Assembly (NCBI GenBank): GCA_033795365.1
Contig: JARYGU010000001.1
Coordinates: forward strand, 496,001 to 560,000
Direction: 5' to 3'
DNA length: 64,000 nucleotides
Source of the DNA: JARYGU01 sp033795365
Lineage (GTDB): Bacteria > Pseudomonadota > Alphaproteobacteria > Rhizobiales > Rhizobiaceae
Both the position numbers and the translations under genes were made by a program. A model generated the notes under the pieces. It ran no database searches. It was not told the DNA's origin and worked only from the letters and a program-made list of their open reading frames with translations. Of this stretch, positions 8,921 to 17,401 are shown piece by piece (positions within the stretch are counted from its first letter, which is position 1; each line of letters begins with the position of its first letter).

Positions 8921-9985
8921 ATGCGGCCAACCGCGAGAGACCTGGCAGAAGCGGCGGGCGTCAGCCTGGCAACCGTCGACCGAGTCTTGAACGAGCGCCC
9001 CAACGTCAGCAGGAAGGCGGCACGCAGGGTCGCCGAGGCCATCGAGCGCATCGGCTTCGTGCGCAACCCGGCTGCCGTCGCGCTGGCGCGCAACAAGACC
9101 TACCGCTTCCGTTTCGTCCTGCCCACCTCCGGCGACCAGTATCTCAGGGAACTCATCGGCCGCGTTACCGAAGCGAAGGACGCGCTACGCGCCGATTCCA
9201 CCGAGGTTGAAGCCGTGCAGATCCCGATGAGCGACCCGCACGAGGTCGCCAAGTATCTCACCGCCATCGATCGCGGCGCGGTGGACGGGGTCGCTGTGAT
9301 CGCGCCGGAATCGCCGCAGGTACGCGACGCGCTGCTGCGCCTTGTCGAGCGAGGCGTCAAGGTCGTGCAGTTCCTGTCGGGTCAGGAACGATTGGAGAGC
9401 GCCGACTATGTCGGCATCGACAACTTCGCCGCCGGCGCGACCGCCGCCAAGATCGCCGGGCGCTTCATCGGCGAGCGGCGCGGCAAGATCATGGTCGTGG
9501 CGGAAACCATGATGGCGCTCGACAGCATCCAGCGGCGCCTCGGTTTCGACAGCATCATCAATGCTCAGTTCCCCCATCTCCAGAGCCTGCCGTCGCTCGA
9601 AACCTATGCCGACGAAAAGCGCGCCGAGCTGATCATCCAGCGAACCTTGCAGCACAATCCGGATACCGTCGCGGTCTATGTGCTGAGCTCGGAGCCGCGG
9701 GTGCCGCTGACGGCGATCTGGAACGCGCAGGGCGCCCGCCCCCTTACCGTCGTCGTGCACGAGCGGACTCCCTTCAGCGAGCAAGCCCTGATGGACGAGC
9801 GTATCGACGCGGTGATCGCTCAGGATCCGGGCCACGCCGTCAGAAGCGCGCTGCGCATCATGCGCGCGCGCGCCGATCAACGCGAACCGCTCGCGTCACA
9901 GGAGCGCATCCGCATCGAGATCCTGCTCAAGGAAAACCTGCAGCTCGAAAGATCCGATAGTCCGGGAGCCGATCGACAGCCGTAG
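8921..9985 (+). CDS. LacI-family transcriptional regulator
   Basis: 354 residues from the ATG at 8921; the longer frame would begin inside the operator region. The N-terminal helix-turn-helix TARDLAEAAGVSLATVDRVL (residues 3-22) and hinge helix are followed by a periplasmic-binding-protein-like effector domain (FRFVLPTSGDQYLRELIG onward). Divergent from the importer and DhaKL operon, with paired operators between. The expected role is substrate-induced derepression of that operon; repressor rather than activator is inferred from the family. Confidence 0.92.
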   Translation: MRPTARDLAEAAGVSLATVDRVLNERPNVSRKAARRVAEAIERIGFVRNPAAVALARNKTYRFRFVLPTSGDQYLRELIGRVTEAKDALRADSTEVEAVQIPMSDPHEVAKYLTAIDRGAVDGVAVIAPESPQVRDALLRLVERGVKVVQFLSGQERLESADYVGIDNFAAGATAAKIAGRFIGERRGKIMVVAETMMALDSIQRRLGFDSIINAQFPHLQSLPSLETYADEKRAELIIQRTLQHNPDTVAVYVLSSEPRVPLTAIWNAQGARPLTVVVHERTPFSEQALMDERIDAVIAQDPGHAVRSALRIMRARADQREPLASQERIRIEILLKENLQLERSDSPGADRQP

Positions 9986-10181
9986 CCATCCTATCCCTCT
10001 CGGCATGTCTTCATTGTCGATCGCAATGCTTGCTGGAGATATGCAACGCTATCGGCTTCGAGCAATGCGCCCCATCAAGCGCCGTGTGGGTGCGGCGCTT
10101 TTCCGCTCCAACAAGGACCAAAACCGCCGCGCCCGTCTTTTCGCGATGATGTCCGATAATACCGGTTTATCGTACCCTATG

Positions 10182-10205
10182 TCCGCTACACATAATGATA
10201 GCGGA
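10182..10205. promoter_or_regulatory. Inverted repeat upstream of DUF1810 gene
   Basis: TCCGCTA and TAGCGGA form a perfect 7-base inverted repeat with a 10-base spacer, 61 bases before the DUF1810 gene. It could be an operator or a weak hairpin. The rest of the 281-base gap from 9986 shows no convincing gene. Confidence 0.3.
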
Positions 10206-10266
10206 TAGGCACTGAAAAATGCGTTATCCTCGCACGAGCCGAGCCCGACAATAGCGAGATTTCAGT

Positions 10267-10722
10267 ATGAATGCGACAGCGGATTCTTTCAATCTCGATC
10301 GTTTCGTCGAAGCACAGGATCCCGTTTACGCGCAGGTGATGCGGGAGCTCGGCGCCGGGCGAAAGCGGACACACTGGATGTGGTTCGTCTTTCCGCAGAT
10401 CGCTGGCCTCGGATCTTCTCCTATCTCGCGCTTTTATGCGATCTCCTCTCTGGCCGAAGCGGAGGCCTATCTGGGCCACCCGCTTCTGGGAGCACGGCTT
10501 TTGCAATGCGTCGAAACCCTGCTCGCCGTCGAAGAAACGGACCCGCATGAGATCTTCGGCTCGCCGGACGACATGAAGTTCCAGTCGTCGATGACGCTCT
10601 TTTGCGCCGCGGCTGGCCGCAATTCGGTCTTCGGTCGCGCCTTGGACCGGTTCTACGGCGGCAAGCCGGATCAAGGAACGCTTGCGCTGCTTGCGGCCGA
10701 GCAAGGAAACGCCCGGAAGTGA
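10267..10722 (+). CDS. DUF1810 family protein
   Basis: 151 residues, the usual length of DUF1810. The hallmarks are LDRFVEAQDPVYAQVMREL at the start, then RKRTHWMWFVFPQIAGLG (residues 36-53), then AYLGHPLLGARLLQC and DDMKFQSSMTLFCAA. No signal peptide or membrane helix. DUF1810 proteins are structurally all-alpha and have no settled function in bacteria. It stands alone, convergent with the hydroxy-acid dehydrogenase gene, and no strong Shine-Dalgarno was seen before its ATG. Confidence 0.85.
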   Translation: MNATADSFNLDRFVEAQDPVYAQVMRELGAGRKRTHWMWFVFPQIAGLGSSPISRFYAISSLAEAEAYLGHPLLGARLLQCVETLLAVEETDPHEIFGSPDDMKFQSSMTLFCAAAGRNSVFGRALDRFYGGKPDQGTLALLAAEQGNARK

Positions 10723-10771
10723 CCGCCTGCATCCGGAAGGCCGGCTGGAAGTCGCTCCGCAGGCAGCCCCG

Positions 10772-11938
10772 TCAGAGGAAGGCCATGCCTTGCCCCTGGT
10801 TTTCCCGGTAGAGGTTTTCCGGCGAAAGATCGTTGACGTTCCGCTCGCCGCAAAGCGCCATGGTGACGTCGAGCTCGCGGCGGATGATGTCGAGCGCCGT
10901 GATTACGCCCGCCTTTCCGCCGGCGCCGAGGCCGTAGAGGAACGGTCGACCGATATAGGTGCCCTGCGCGCCCAGGCAAAGCGCCTTGAGCACATCCTGG
11001 CCGGACCGAATCCCGCCGTCGATATGGACCTCGATCCTGTCTCCCACCGCATCGACGATGCGCGGCAGCATGCTGATCGAGGACGGGGCGCCGTCGAGCT
11101 GGCGGCCGCCGTGATTGGAGACGATGATCGCATCGGCTCCCGTCGACGCGGCCGTGCGGGCATCCTCCTCATCGAGAATGCCCTTGAGGATAAGCTTGCC
11201 GCCCCAGCGCTGCTTGATCCATTCCACATCCGCCCATGAGAGCTTCGGGTCGAACTGTTCCGCCGTCCAGGAAGAAAGCGACGAGAGATCGGTCACGCCC
11301 TTGGCATGGCCGACGATGTTGCCGAAGCTGCGCCGTTGGGTTTTCAGCATATCCAGGCACCAGAACGGCCGCGTCGCCATCTGCCATACGTGCTTCGGCG
11401 TGAATTTCGGCGGCGCGGACAGCCCGTTGCGGATATCCTTGTGGCGCTGACCGAGAATCTGCAGATCGAGCGTCAGGACCAGCGCGGAGCAGCCGGCCGC
11501 CTTCGCCCGGTCGATCAGGTTGAAGACGAACTCGCGGTCACGCATCACATAGAGCTGGAACCAGAACGGCTTGCGCGTCACGGATTTGACGTCTTCGATC
11601 GAGCAGATGCTCATCGTGGAGAGCGTGAAAGGCACGCCGAATTCCTCCGCTGCCTGCGCCGCCAGCATCTCGCCGTCCGCGTGCTGCATGCCGGTGAGGC
11701 CTGTCGGGGAAAGCGCGACGGGCATCGAGACCTTTTCGCCGACCATGGTGCTCTCGAGCGAACGGTCAGTCATGTCGACCAGAACACGCTGCCTGAGCTT
11801 GATCTTCGAGAAATCCTCCTCGTTTGCGCGGTAGGTGCCTTCCGTCCAGGCGCCCGAATCGGCATAGTCGAAGAACATCTTCGGCACGCGCCGTTGTGCA
11901 CGCGCCTTCAAGTCCGCGATCGTCAGTACTTGGCTCAA
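10772..11938 (-). CDS. FMN-dependent alpha-hydroxy-acid dehydrogenase (LldD-like)
   Basis: 388 residues from a TTG at 11938, preferred over the upstream ATG at 11986 because AGGAG stands 8 bases before it and the family begins at this point (LTIADLKARAQRRVPKMFFDY). Catalytic His lies in IIVSNHGGRQLDGAPSS, FMN phosphate contacts in VHIDGGIRSGQDVLKAL, and the active-site Tyr in FWFQLYVMRDR. It oxidises a small 2-hydroxy acid such as L-lactate, passing electrons to the respiratory chain or O2. L-lactate is a product of the diketo-fuconate route, so its place 54 bases downstream of L-fuconate dehydratase fits lactate use; the substrate itself is inferred. Confidence 0.88.
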   Translation of the reverse strand: MSQVLTIADLKARAQRRVPKMFFDYADSGAWTEGTYRANEEDFSKIKLRQRVLVDMTDRSLESTMVGEKVSMPVALSPTGLTGMQHADGEMLAAQAAEEFGVPFTLSTMSICSIEDVKSVTRKPFWFQLYVMRDREFVFNLIDRAKAAGCSALVLTLDLQILGQRHKDIRNGLSAPPKFTPKHVWQMATRPFWCLDMLKTQRRSFGNIVGHAKGVTDLSSLSSWTAEQFDPKLSWADVEWIKQRWGGKLILKGILDEEDARTAASTGADAIIVSNHGGRQLDGAPSSISMLPRIVDAVGDRIEVHIDGGIRSGQDVLKALCLGAQGTYIGRPFLYGLGAGGKAGVITALDIIRRELDVTMALCGERNVNDLSPENLYRENQGQGMAFL

Positions 11939-11992
11939 GCTGAAAACTCCTGCAACGCGGCTGGGGAGCCCCCTCCCCGCCTGCACCGTCTT

Positions 11993-13270
11993 TTAGGGCC
12001 GGAACGTGTATTCCGCAATGGAATCAGCCTTCATCTCTATCGAAAAACCCGGCTGCAGCGGCGGCATATAGGCGGCATTCTCGATAATGCAGGGCGTCAG
12101 GAAGTGCTCGTGCAGATGGTCGACATATTCGATCACCCTCCCCTCCCTGGTGCCGGCGACCGCAATGTAATCGATCATCGAAAGATGCTGGACATATTCG
12201 CAAAGCCCTACCCCGCCCGCATGCGGCCATACGGGAAGGCCGTACTTGGCCGCGACGAGAAGCACCGCCAGCACCTCGTTGAGCCCGCCCATGCGGCAGG
12301 AATCGATCTGCACGATATCGATCGCGCCCTCGGCGATGAACTGCTTGAACATGATACGGTTCTGGCACATCTCGCCGGTCGCGACCTTGACCGGGCCGAT
12401 CGCCTCGCGGATCTTTCGGTGACCGGCGATGTCGTCCGGGCTCGTCGGCTCCTCGATGAAGAACGGTTTGGCGAAAGCGAGCTTCTTCACCCATTCGATC
12501 GCCTGATCGACCTCCCATACCTGGTTGGCGTCGATCATCAGGTGGCGGTCGGGACCGATCACCTCGCGGGCGATGGCAAGGCGGCGTATGTCGTCCTCGA
12601 GATCGCGACCGACCTTCATTTTCACATGATTGAACCCGGCATCCACGGCTTCCTTGCAGAGCCGGCGGAGTTTCTCCTCGGAATAGCCGAGCCAGCCGGC
12701 AGACGTGGTGTAGCAGGGATATCCTTCCCGCTTCAGCGTTTCAATGCGGTCGGCCTTGCCGGCCTCGGCGCGTTTCAGGATCGCAATCGCCTCTTCGCGG
12801 GTCAAAACGTCGGTCAAATAGCGGAAATCGACGATATCGGCGATCTCCTCGGGCGACATTTCCGCGACGAGCTGCCAGACCGGCTTTCCTGCCTGTTTGG
12901 CCAGCAGATCCCAGAAAGCGTTCACCACCGCCCCCGTAGCCAGGTGAATGGCGCCTTTTTCCGGGCCTATCCAGCGCAGCTGACTGTCGCTGGTAAGATG
13001 ACGCCAATAGGCTCCCGGCGCTTTTCGTACGTCATTCAGATCCGTGCCGACGACCAGATGCTCCATCGCCCGGATCGCCATGCAGCAGATGTCGTTGCCG
13101 CGGCCGATCGTAAACGTAAGTCCGTGCCCTTTCAGCCCTTCATCGTCGGTGTCCAGGATGACATAGGCCGCGGAGTAGTCCGGATCCGGGTTCATCGCAT
13201 CCGAGCCATCAAGGCTGAGTGATGTCGGAAAGCGAAGGTCAAACACGCGCATTCCGGTAATGAGGGGCAT
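11993..13270 (-). CDS. L-fuconate dehydratase (enolase superfamily)
   Basis: 425 residues from the ATG at 13270, preceded by GGGAGAG. It removes water from L-fuconate to give 2-keto-3-deoxy-L-fuconate. The enolase-superfamily residues are all visible: Lys217/Lys219 in HVKMKVG, Asp247 and Asn249 in MIDANQ, Glu273 in IEEP, Glu300 in ATGEMCQNR, and His350 in WPHAGG. These numbers sit one off those of the characterised Xanthomonas enzyme (Lys220, Asp248, Glu274, Glu301, His351), and the length is the same class. A 22-base palindrome lies just upstream. Other fucose-pathway genes are not adjacent, although a related set is at 24977-35059. Confidence 0.92.
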   Translation of the reverse strand: MPLITGMRVFDLRFPTSLSLDGSDAMNPDPDYSAAYVILDTDDEGLKGHGLTFTIGRGNDICCMAIRAMEHLVVGTDLNDVRKAPGAYWRHLTSDSQLRWIGPEKGAIHLATGAVVNAFWDLLAKQAGKPVWQLVAEMSPEEIADIVDFRYLTDVLTREEAIAILKRAEAGKADRIETLKREGYPCYTTSAGWLGYSEEKLRRLCKEAVDAGFNHVKMKVGRDLEDDIRRLAIAREVIGPDRHLMIDANQVWEVDQAIEWVKKLAFAKPFFIEEPTSPDDIAGHRKIREAIGPVKVATGEMCQNRIMFKQFIAEGAIDIVQIDSCRMGGLNEVLAVLLVAAKYGLPVWPHAGGVGLCEYVQHLSMIDYIAVAGTREGRVIEYVDHLHEHFLTPCIIENAAYMPPLQPGFSIEMKADSIAEYTFRP

Positions 13271-13322
13271 CGATCTCTCCCATATGGACGCCAATCCGAG
13301 ATGACGTCTGTATATTTGATTA

Positions 13323-13344
13323 TGTCCTTTATAAATAAAGGACA
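13323..13344. promoter_or_regulatory. Palindromic operator before L-fuconate dehydratase
   Basis: A 22-base site with perfect 10-base arms, TGTCCTTTAT and ATAAAGGACA, around a central AA, centred about 63 bases before the dehydratase start. The size and AT-rich centre suit a GntR- or IclR-family dimer. No regulator gene is next to it. Confidence 0.6.
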
Positions 13345-13469
13345 CGAACGATTCCTGTCAACAAAACAAAAAACCGGCCCGCGCGGTTTCGCACAAGCCG
13401 GAAAAACAAGATGAATGCTCGCCTGCGCGTCCGAAGACGGTGGAAAGGAAGGAAAGCCCCTGCCCTTTC

Positions 13470-14516
13470 CTAAAGCGTCGCCGCGTAGAACTTGGCCATT
13501 TCCGGCAGCCGCTTGACGCGGATTCTGGATGCGTTGCCGGCGGACCGGAACGCCTCGAAACGCTCCCTGCAGACCTCGGTCATGCGCGCCGTCGCGGGCT
13601 TCAGATAGGTGCGCGGATCGAAATTCTCGGGCTTCTCGGCGAAGTTCCTGCGGATTTCACCCGTCATGGCCAATCGCAGGTCCGTATCGATATTGACCTT
13701 GCGGACACCAAGCGGAATGGCTTTCTGGATTTCCGTGACCGGCACGCCCCAGGTCTTCTTCATCTGGCCGCCATAGGCGTTGAAGACGTCCTGCAGATCC
13801 TGCGGCACAGACGAAGAGCCGTGCATGACGAGATGGGTATTCGGCAATTTCCGATGAATTCTGGCGATCGTATCGATCGAAAGAATTTCGCCGTCCGGCT
13901 CGCGAGTGAACTTGTAGGCCCCATGGCTGGTTCCGATGGCGACGGCGAGCGCATCGACGCCGGTCTTGCTGACGAAATCCAGAGCCTGATCCGGATCGGT
14001 CAAAAGCTCTTCGCGCGACAGCCTCCCCTCGAAGCCGTGGCCGTCCTCCTTGTCGCCGGCTCCCGTCTCGAGATTTCCGAGACAGCCCAGCTCCCCTTCG
14101 ACGGAAACGCCCGCCGCATGGGCGATCTTCACCACCTCGGCGGTAACCCCGACATTGTATTCGTAGCTCGCCACCGTCTTGCCGTCAGTCAGGAGCGATC
14201 CATCCATCATCACCGAGGTGAACCCGTTGGTGATCGCCGAAATGCAGGTGGACGGCTGGTCGCCGTGGTCGAGATGGATGCAGACCGGGATATGCGGATA
14301 TTCTTCCGCCGCACCGAGAATGAGATGGCGCAGAAAGGCGTCTCCGGCATAGGCCCGCGCTCCGCGGCTTGCCTGCAGGATGACCGGCGAGTCCGTCGCA
14401 TCTGCTGCGCGCATGACCGCCTGGATATATTCAAGATTGTTCACGTTGAACGCAGGCAGCGCGTAGTTATTTTCCGCCGCGTGATCCAGCAGTTGCCGCA
14501 TTGTAATCAGCGCCAT
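13470..14516 (-). CDS. fba: Class II fructose-bisphosphate aldolase
   Basis: 348 residues from the ATG at 14516 with AGGAGG just upstream. Metal-dependent aldolase splitting fructose-1,6-bisphosphate (or a related ketose bisphosphate) to dihydroxyacetone phosphate and an aldehyde. The Zn-binding His is in CIHLDHGDQ near residue 85, the phosphate loop is in LVMHGSSSVP, and KVNIDTDLRLAMTGEIR near residue 280 is the conserved C-terminal block. The length and NYALPAFNVNNLEYIQAVM opening match the Cbb-type subgroup. It stands alone; a RIME-like element abuts its ribosome-binding site. Confidence 0.92.
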   Translation of the reverse strand: MALITMRQLLDHAAENNYALPAFNVNNLEYIQAVMRAADATDSPVILQASRGARAYAGDAFLRHLILGAAEEYPHIPVCIHLDHGDQPSTCISAITNGFTSVMMDGSLLTDGKTVASYEYNVGVTAEVVKIAHAAGVSVEGELGCLGNLETGAGDKEDGHGFEGRLSREELLTDPDQALDFVSKTGVDALAVAIGTSHGAYKFTREPDGEILSIDTIARIHRKLPNTHLVMHGSSSVPQDLQDVFNAYGGQMKKTWGVPVTEIQKAIPLGVRKVNIDTDLRLAMTGEIRRNFAEKPENFDPRTYLKPATARMTEVCRERFEAFRSAGNASRIRVKRLPEMAKFYAATL

Positions 14517-14528
14517 TCCGGTCCTCCT

Positions 14529-14632
14529 AGAGCATGATCCCGAAAAGTTGCAGACTTTTCGGGCAAGGTCATGTAATAAAACAATTGAGCTAGAGCGGAA
14601 TGCCGCTTCGTCTTGATCGTATTCCGCTCTAG
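14529..14632. repeat. RIME-like rhizobial intergenic mosaic element
   Basis: About 104 bases holding two palindromes: CCCGAAAAGT and ACTTTTCGGG (14539-14563) and TAGAGCGGAAT with ATTCCGCTCTA (14591-14631). Size, two-palindrome layout and the AGCATGATCCCGAAAAG end agree with RIME1 of rhizobia. It ends right at the Shine-Dalgarno of the aldolase gene. Only one copy was found in this window. Confidence 0.75.
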
Positions 14633-14853
14633 CCAAACAAATCGTATCAGCATGGGCACTATCCACAGATGGCGTTGATTGTGCAACATCTCCGGCCATG
14701 AGGATCGTACACCAAATTCCCGTCGCGCGGCGATTTCCCGGAACACCACGGCTTCAAGACATCAAGGCCGTGTTACAGTTGAAACTCGAAGAAAATTTTA
14801 CGTTTATTTTCAGCAATATAGAGGCAAGTTTCGAATTCAGCCCTACATGCGCC
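14633..14853. other. Non-coding stretch between RIME and repB hairpin
   Basis: No gene was recognised here. It holds a single DnaA-box-like CTATCCACA near 14659 and a weak dyad GTTG-N6-CAAC near 14674. This is where repC would start in a complete repABC operon, and no coding frame for it is present. Confidence 0.5.
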
Positions 14854-14875
14854 GAGGCGCCGCAAGCGGCGCCTC
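14854..14875 (-). terminator. Hairpin downstream of repB
   Basis: GAGGCGCCGC and GCGGCGCCTC form a perfect 10-base stem 13 bases past the repB stop. There is no T-run, so termination strength is uncertain, but it closes the repAB transcript before any repC could follow. Confidence 0.5.
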
Positions 14876-14887
14876 ATAAGGGATCGA

Positions 14888-15919
14888 TCAATTCCCTTCG
14901 CTTTCGAATGTCTTGACGAGCAGCGGCAACTGCGCCGCCAGCCACTCGCCGAGGCCTGGAGCAGCGCGATCGTCGATCGTGAGCTTGGTGATGTCGCCGC
15001 TCCGCTCGACGCTCACCGCCGTTCTGCCCGATGCCACCTCGATCTGGCCGCGCTCCACTTTCTGCTTTTCCTTAGCCTCCAGCAGGGCAAGCAGCAGGGA
15101 GAAACGGGCGTCACTATCGGCCGCCTTCCATTTGTCCGACGACATCAGCCCATTGGCGGCGGAACTGCGGGAAGCCGGAAGCCTGCCCTCGGAAAAATGG
15201 CCGGCAAGCTTTTCCCATTTCGGCCGCCCGGTTTTCGGCGCCGGGCCGATCCGGCGTACGATATCCTGCGGCAGCGATGCAGCAAGCGAAGTGAGGATGG
15301 AAATATAGGCGAGCCCCTTGTCCTCGCTGCGCCCAAGCGCCGCCGCGATCGTCTGGCGGTCGAACCCGCGCTCCTTCAGCTCCTGCGCGAACAAGGCCTG
15401 CTCGATGAAGGAGAGGTCCTTGCGCTCGCTGTTTTCCTTTCCCTGCGCAATGACCAGCGCATCGTTGGTCAGCTCGCGCACGATCGCCTTTACCGGCTTG
15501 CCGAGCGCCCTTGCCGCCTGCCAGCGGCGGTGGCCATAGGCGATCTGGTACCGCCCCTGCGCCTCCGGATGCGGACGCACCAGGATCGGCACCTGCTGCC
15601 CGTGCTGGCGGATGCTTTCGACAAGCTCGTCCAGCCCCGGATCCGCCTGATCGTCCATCCGGTCCCGGACGAAGGAGGGCGCGATCTCCTCGGCGGCGAT
15701 CTCGACCACCGCTTCGGCATTGGCGAGCTGATCACGCAGGCGGCTGTTCTCGTCCTCTATCGCCGAAAAGGAATCCTGCATGGAGCGCACGGCGCCGGAG
15801 GAAACACGGCGATTGGCCTGCGAAAGAGGAGAGGGAGAGACGCTCGCGGCAAGCTCGGCGGGATTGATCCCGCCGAACATGGCTTTCATCTTCTTCGATC
15901 GGTCGCTGGCATTGTTCAT
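14888..15919 (-). CDS. repB: Plasmid partitioning protein RepB (ParB family)
   Basis: 343 residues. A ParB/Srx-type N-terminal domain with VPILVRPHPEAQGRYQIAYG and GHRRWQAAR (about residues 105-140) is followed by the ENSERKDLSFIEQALFAQEL block and a helix-turn-helix DNA-binding region, as in RepB of repABC plasmids. It binds a parS centromere and works with RepA to segregate the replicon. It overlaps repA by 4 bases. The usual third gene, repC, is missing downstream, so this pair could only partition, not initiate replication. No canonical parS was recognised by eye nearby. Confidence 0.9.
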   Translation of the reverse strand: MNNASDRSKKMKAMFGGINPAELAASVSPSPLSQANRRVSSGAVRSMQDSFSAIEDENSRLRDQLANAEAVVEIAAEEIAPSFVRDRMDDQADPGLDELVESIRQHGQQVPILVRPHPEAQGRYQIAYGHRRWQAARALGKPVKAIVRELTNDALVIAQGKENSERKDLSFIEQALFAQELKERGFDRQTIAAALGRSEDKGLAYISILTSLAASLPQDIVRRIGPAPKTGRPKWEKLAGHFSEGRLPASRSSAANGLMSSDKWKAADSDARFSLLLALLEAKEKQKVERGQIEVASGRTAVSVERSGDITKLTIDDRAAPGLGEWLAAQLPLLVKTFESEGN

Positions 15920-17133
15920 GGACGTCCCCAGACATTCTTGATGTGGCGAAAGATTTCGGCATTCACGGCATCGACGGATTCAAGCGCGCGGTTCAAGGTA
16001 TCGCGCCCGACGCTGCCCCGGGCCATTTCATAAAGGCTTTTCTTCTCCAATCCGGCGCTGGCGATGGCGGTCGTGTCCACGACGGAGGCCGCAAGGACAT
16101 CCTGACCGAAAAGCGAGCGCAGCAGCGCCACGACATTGACCTGCGGAACGTCGTGGGGATTGTGCCGGGTCAGCACGTAGCGGATGAAATCGTGTTCGAG
16201 CTCGCCGCCCGCATCTTCGATCACGCCGAGGATATCGCTCGTCATCGCCAGGAACTGGTTCATCGAGGCGACATCGAGCATCGCCGGATGAACGGTGATG
16301 AGGAGGCCGGTCGCCGCGTAAAGCGCGCCGAGCGTCAGATAACCGAGCTGAGGCGGCGCATCGATCAACACGACGTCGTAATCGGCCTCCACCTCACCAA
16401 GCACGGTGCTGAGGCGGCGGAAGAACATCCCGTCTCCGCGCGACAGGCCCTTGGCGATCGCCTGCGGCGTCTCGTGCTCGTATTCCATCAGTTCGAGATT
16501 TCCCGGAACGAGATGCACCCCGTCGAAATAGGTCTCGCGAATGATGGAGGAGAGGGGGACCCGCTCGGCTTCGTCGTAACGTATCGCGGCATAGAGCGTC
16601 TGGTTCGCGGCGACGTCGAACTCCGGCTGATAGCCGAACATCGTCGAAAGCGATGCCTGCGGATCGAGGTCGATCGCCAGGACCCGCAAGCCCTGCAGCG
16701 CAAGATAGTGGGCCAGATGCACGGTCGTCGTGGTCTTGGCCGATCCGCCCTTGAAATTCGCTATCGCCAGGGTCTGGAGCTTGTCGCCGTTGCGCCGCCT
16801 CGGCATGAAGTCGAGCGCTTCGGCAGGACGCCGCTTTGCGAGGTAGGCGCGGATTTCGTTGATCTGCGCGAGCGTATAAAGCCGGCGGCCATTTTCCCGC
16901 CGGTCAGGCACGACGGCCTCGCCGTCGAGCGACATCTGACGCAAGGTGGATTCCGCCACACCAAGAAGCGCCGCAACATCCCTGGAAGAAAAGGTGCGCA
17001 ACGACTTCATCGCTTCCGGCGGATACATCTGCTGGCGAAGATTTTGCAGTTGGGCGGAAAGGAGATGCGAATGCCGCATGATCTTGTTGGCGGAGGATTC
17101 GGGTTCGGGAGAGGTCCTGAGTGCGTTTTCCAT
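15916..17133 (-). CDS. repA: Plasmid partitioning ATPase RepA (ParA family)
   Basis: 405 residues from the ATG at 17133 (GGAG upstream), which gives the normal RepA length; an ATG at 17205 is the alternative. An N-terminal helix-turn-helix (FSSRDVAALLGVAESTLRQM) is followed by the deviant Walker A NFKGGSAKTTTT, then DLDPQASLSTMFG and VVLIDAPPQLG. RepA forms ATP-dependent filaments that move RepB-parS complexes and represses its own promoter. It is the first gene of the two-gene repAB operon. The family is certain; whether this pair is active or a remnant is open. Confidence 0.92.
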   Translation of the reverse strand: MENALRTSPEPESSANKIMRHSHLLSAQLQNLRQQMYPPEAMKSLRTFSSRDVAALLGVAESTLRQMSLDGEAVVPDRRENGRRLYTLAQINEIRAYLAKRRPAEALDFMPRRRNGDKLQTLAIANFKGGSAKTTTTVHLAHYLALQGLRVLAIDLDPQASLSTMFGYQPEFDVAANQTLYAAIRYDEAERVPLSSIIRETYFDGVHLVPGNLELMEYEHETPQAIAKGLSRGDGMFFRRLSTVLGEVEADYDVVLIDAPPQLGYLTLGALYAATGLLITVHPAMLDVASMNQFLAMTSDILGVIEDAGGELEHDFIRYVLTRHNPHDVPQVNVVALLRSLFGQDVLAASVVDTTAIASAGLEKKSLYEMARGSVGRDTLNRALESVDAVNAEIFRHIKNVWGRP

Positions 17134-17214
17134 GGGCTCCGACGGCAAATTGATGAAATCCGGAAAAAATCCGTCGCGACCGTTTTTCAACTGATTTGCC
17201 GTCATGGTCAAACG

Positions 17215-17227
17215 GTTTATGGTAAAC
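17215..17227. promoter_or_regulatory. Dyad upstream of repA
   Basis: GTTTA-TGG-TAAAC, a perfect 5-base inverted repeat, lies 82-94 bases before the chosen repA start in an AT-richer patch. It may be a RepA or RepB autoregulatory site. Confidence 0.35.
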
Positions 17228-17401
17228 GTATCGTTAATGCGGAAGTCCGTGCAGCCGCAGACAGTCTCCACTCTGGGAGACGCTATAGAATCGCGTCGCC
17301 CACAGTCGACACGGTAGAACCGCGGCATCCGGAAGAGGGGAGGGGGCTTCGCGCATGGCCGGATTCTGGTTGTTGAGGAAGCCGACGTTCGGCCCGCCGG
17401 T

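Noticed and set aside
14517..17401. parS centromere site for RepB
   Set aside because: No 16-base GTTNNCNGCNGNNAAC-type site was seen; the weak dyads present do not match well enough.
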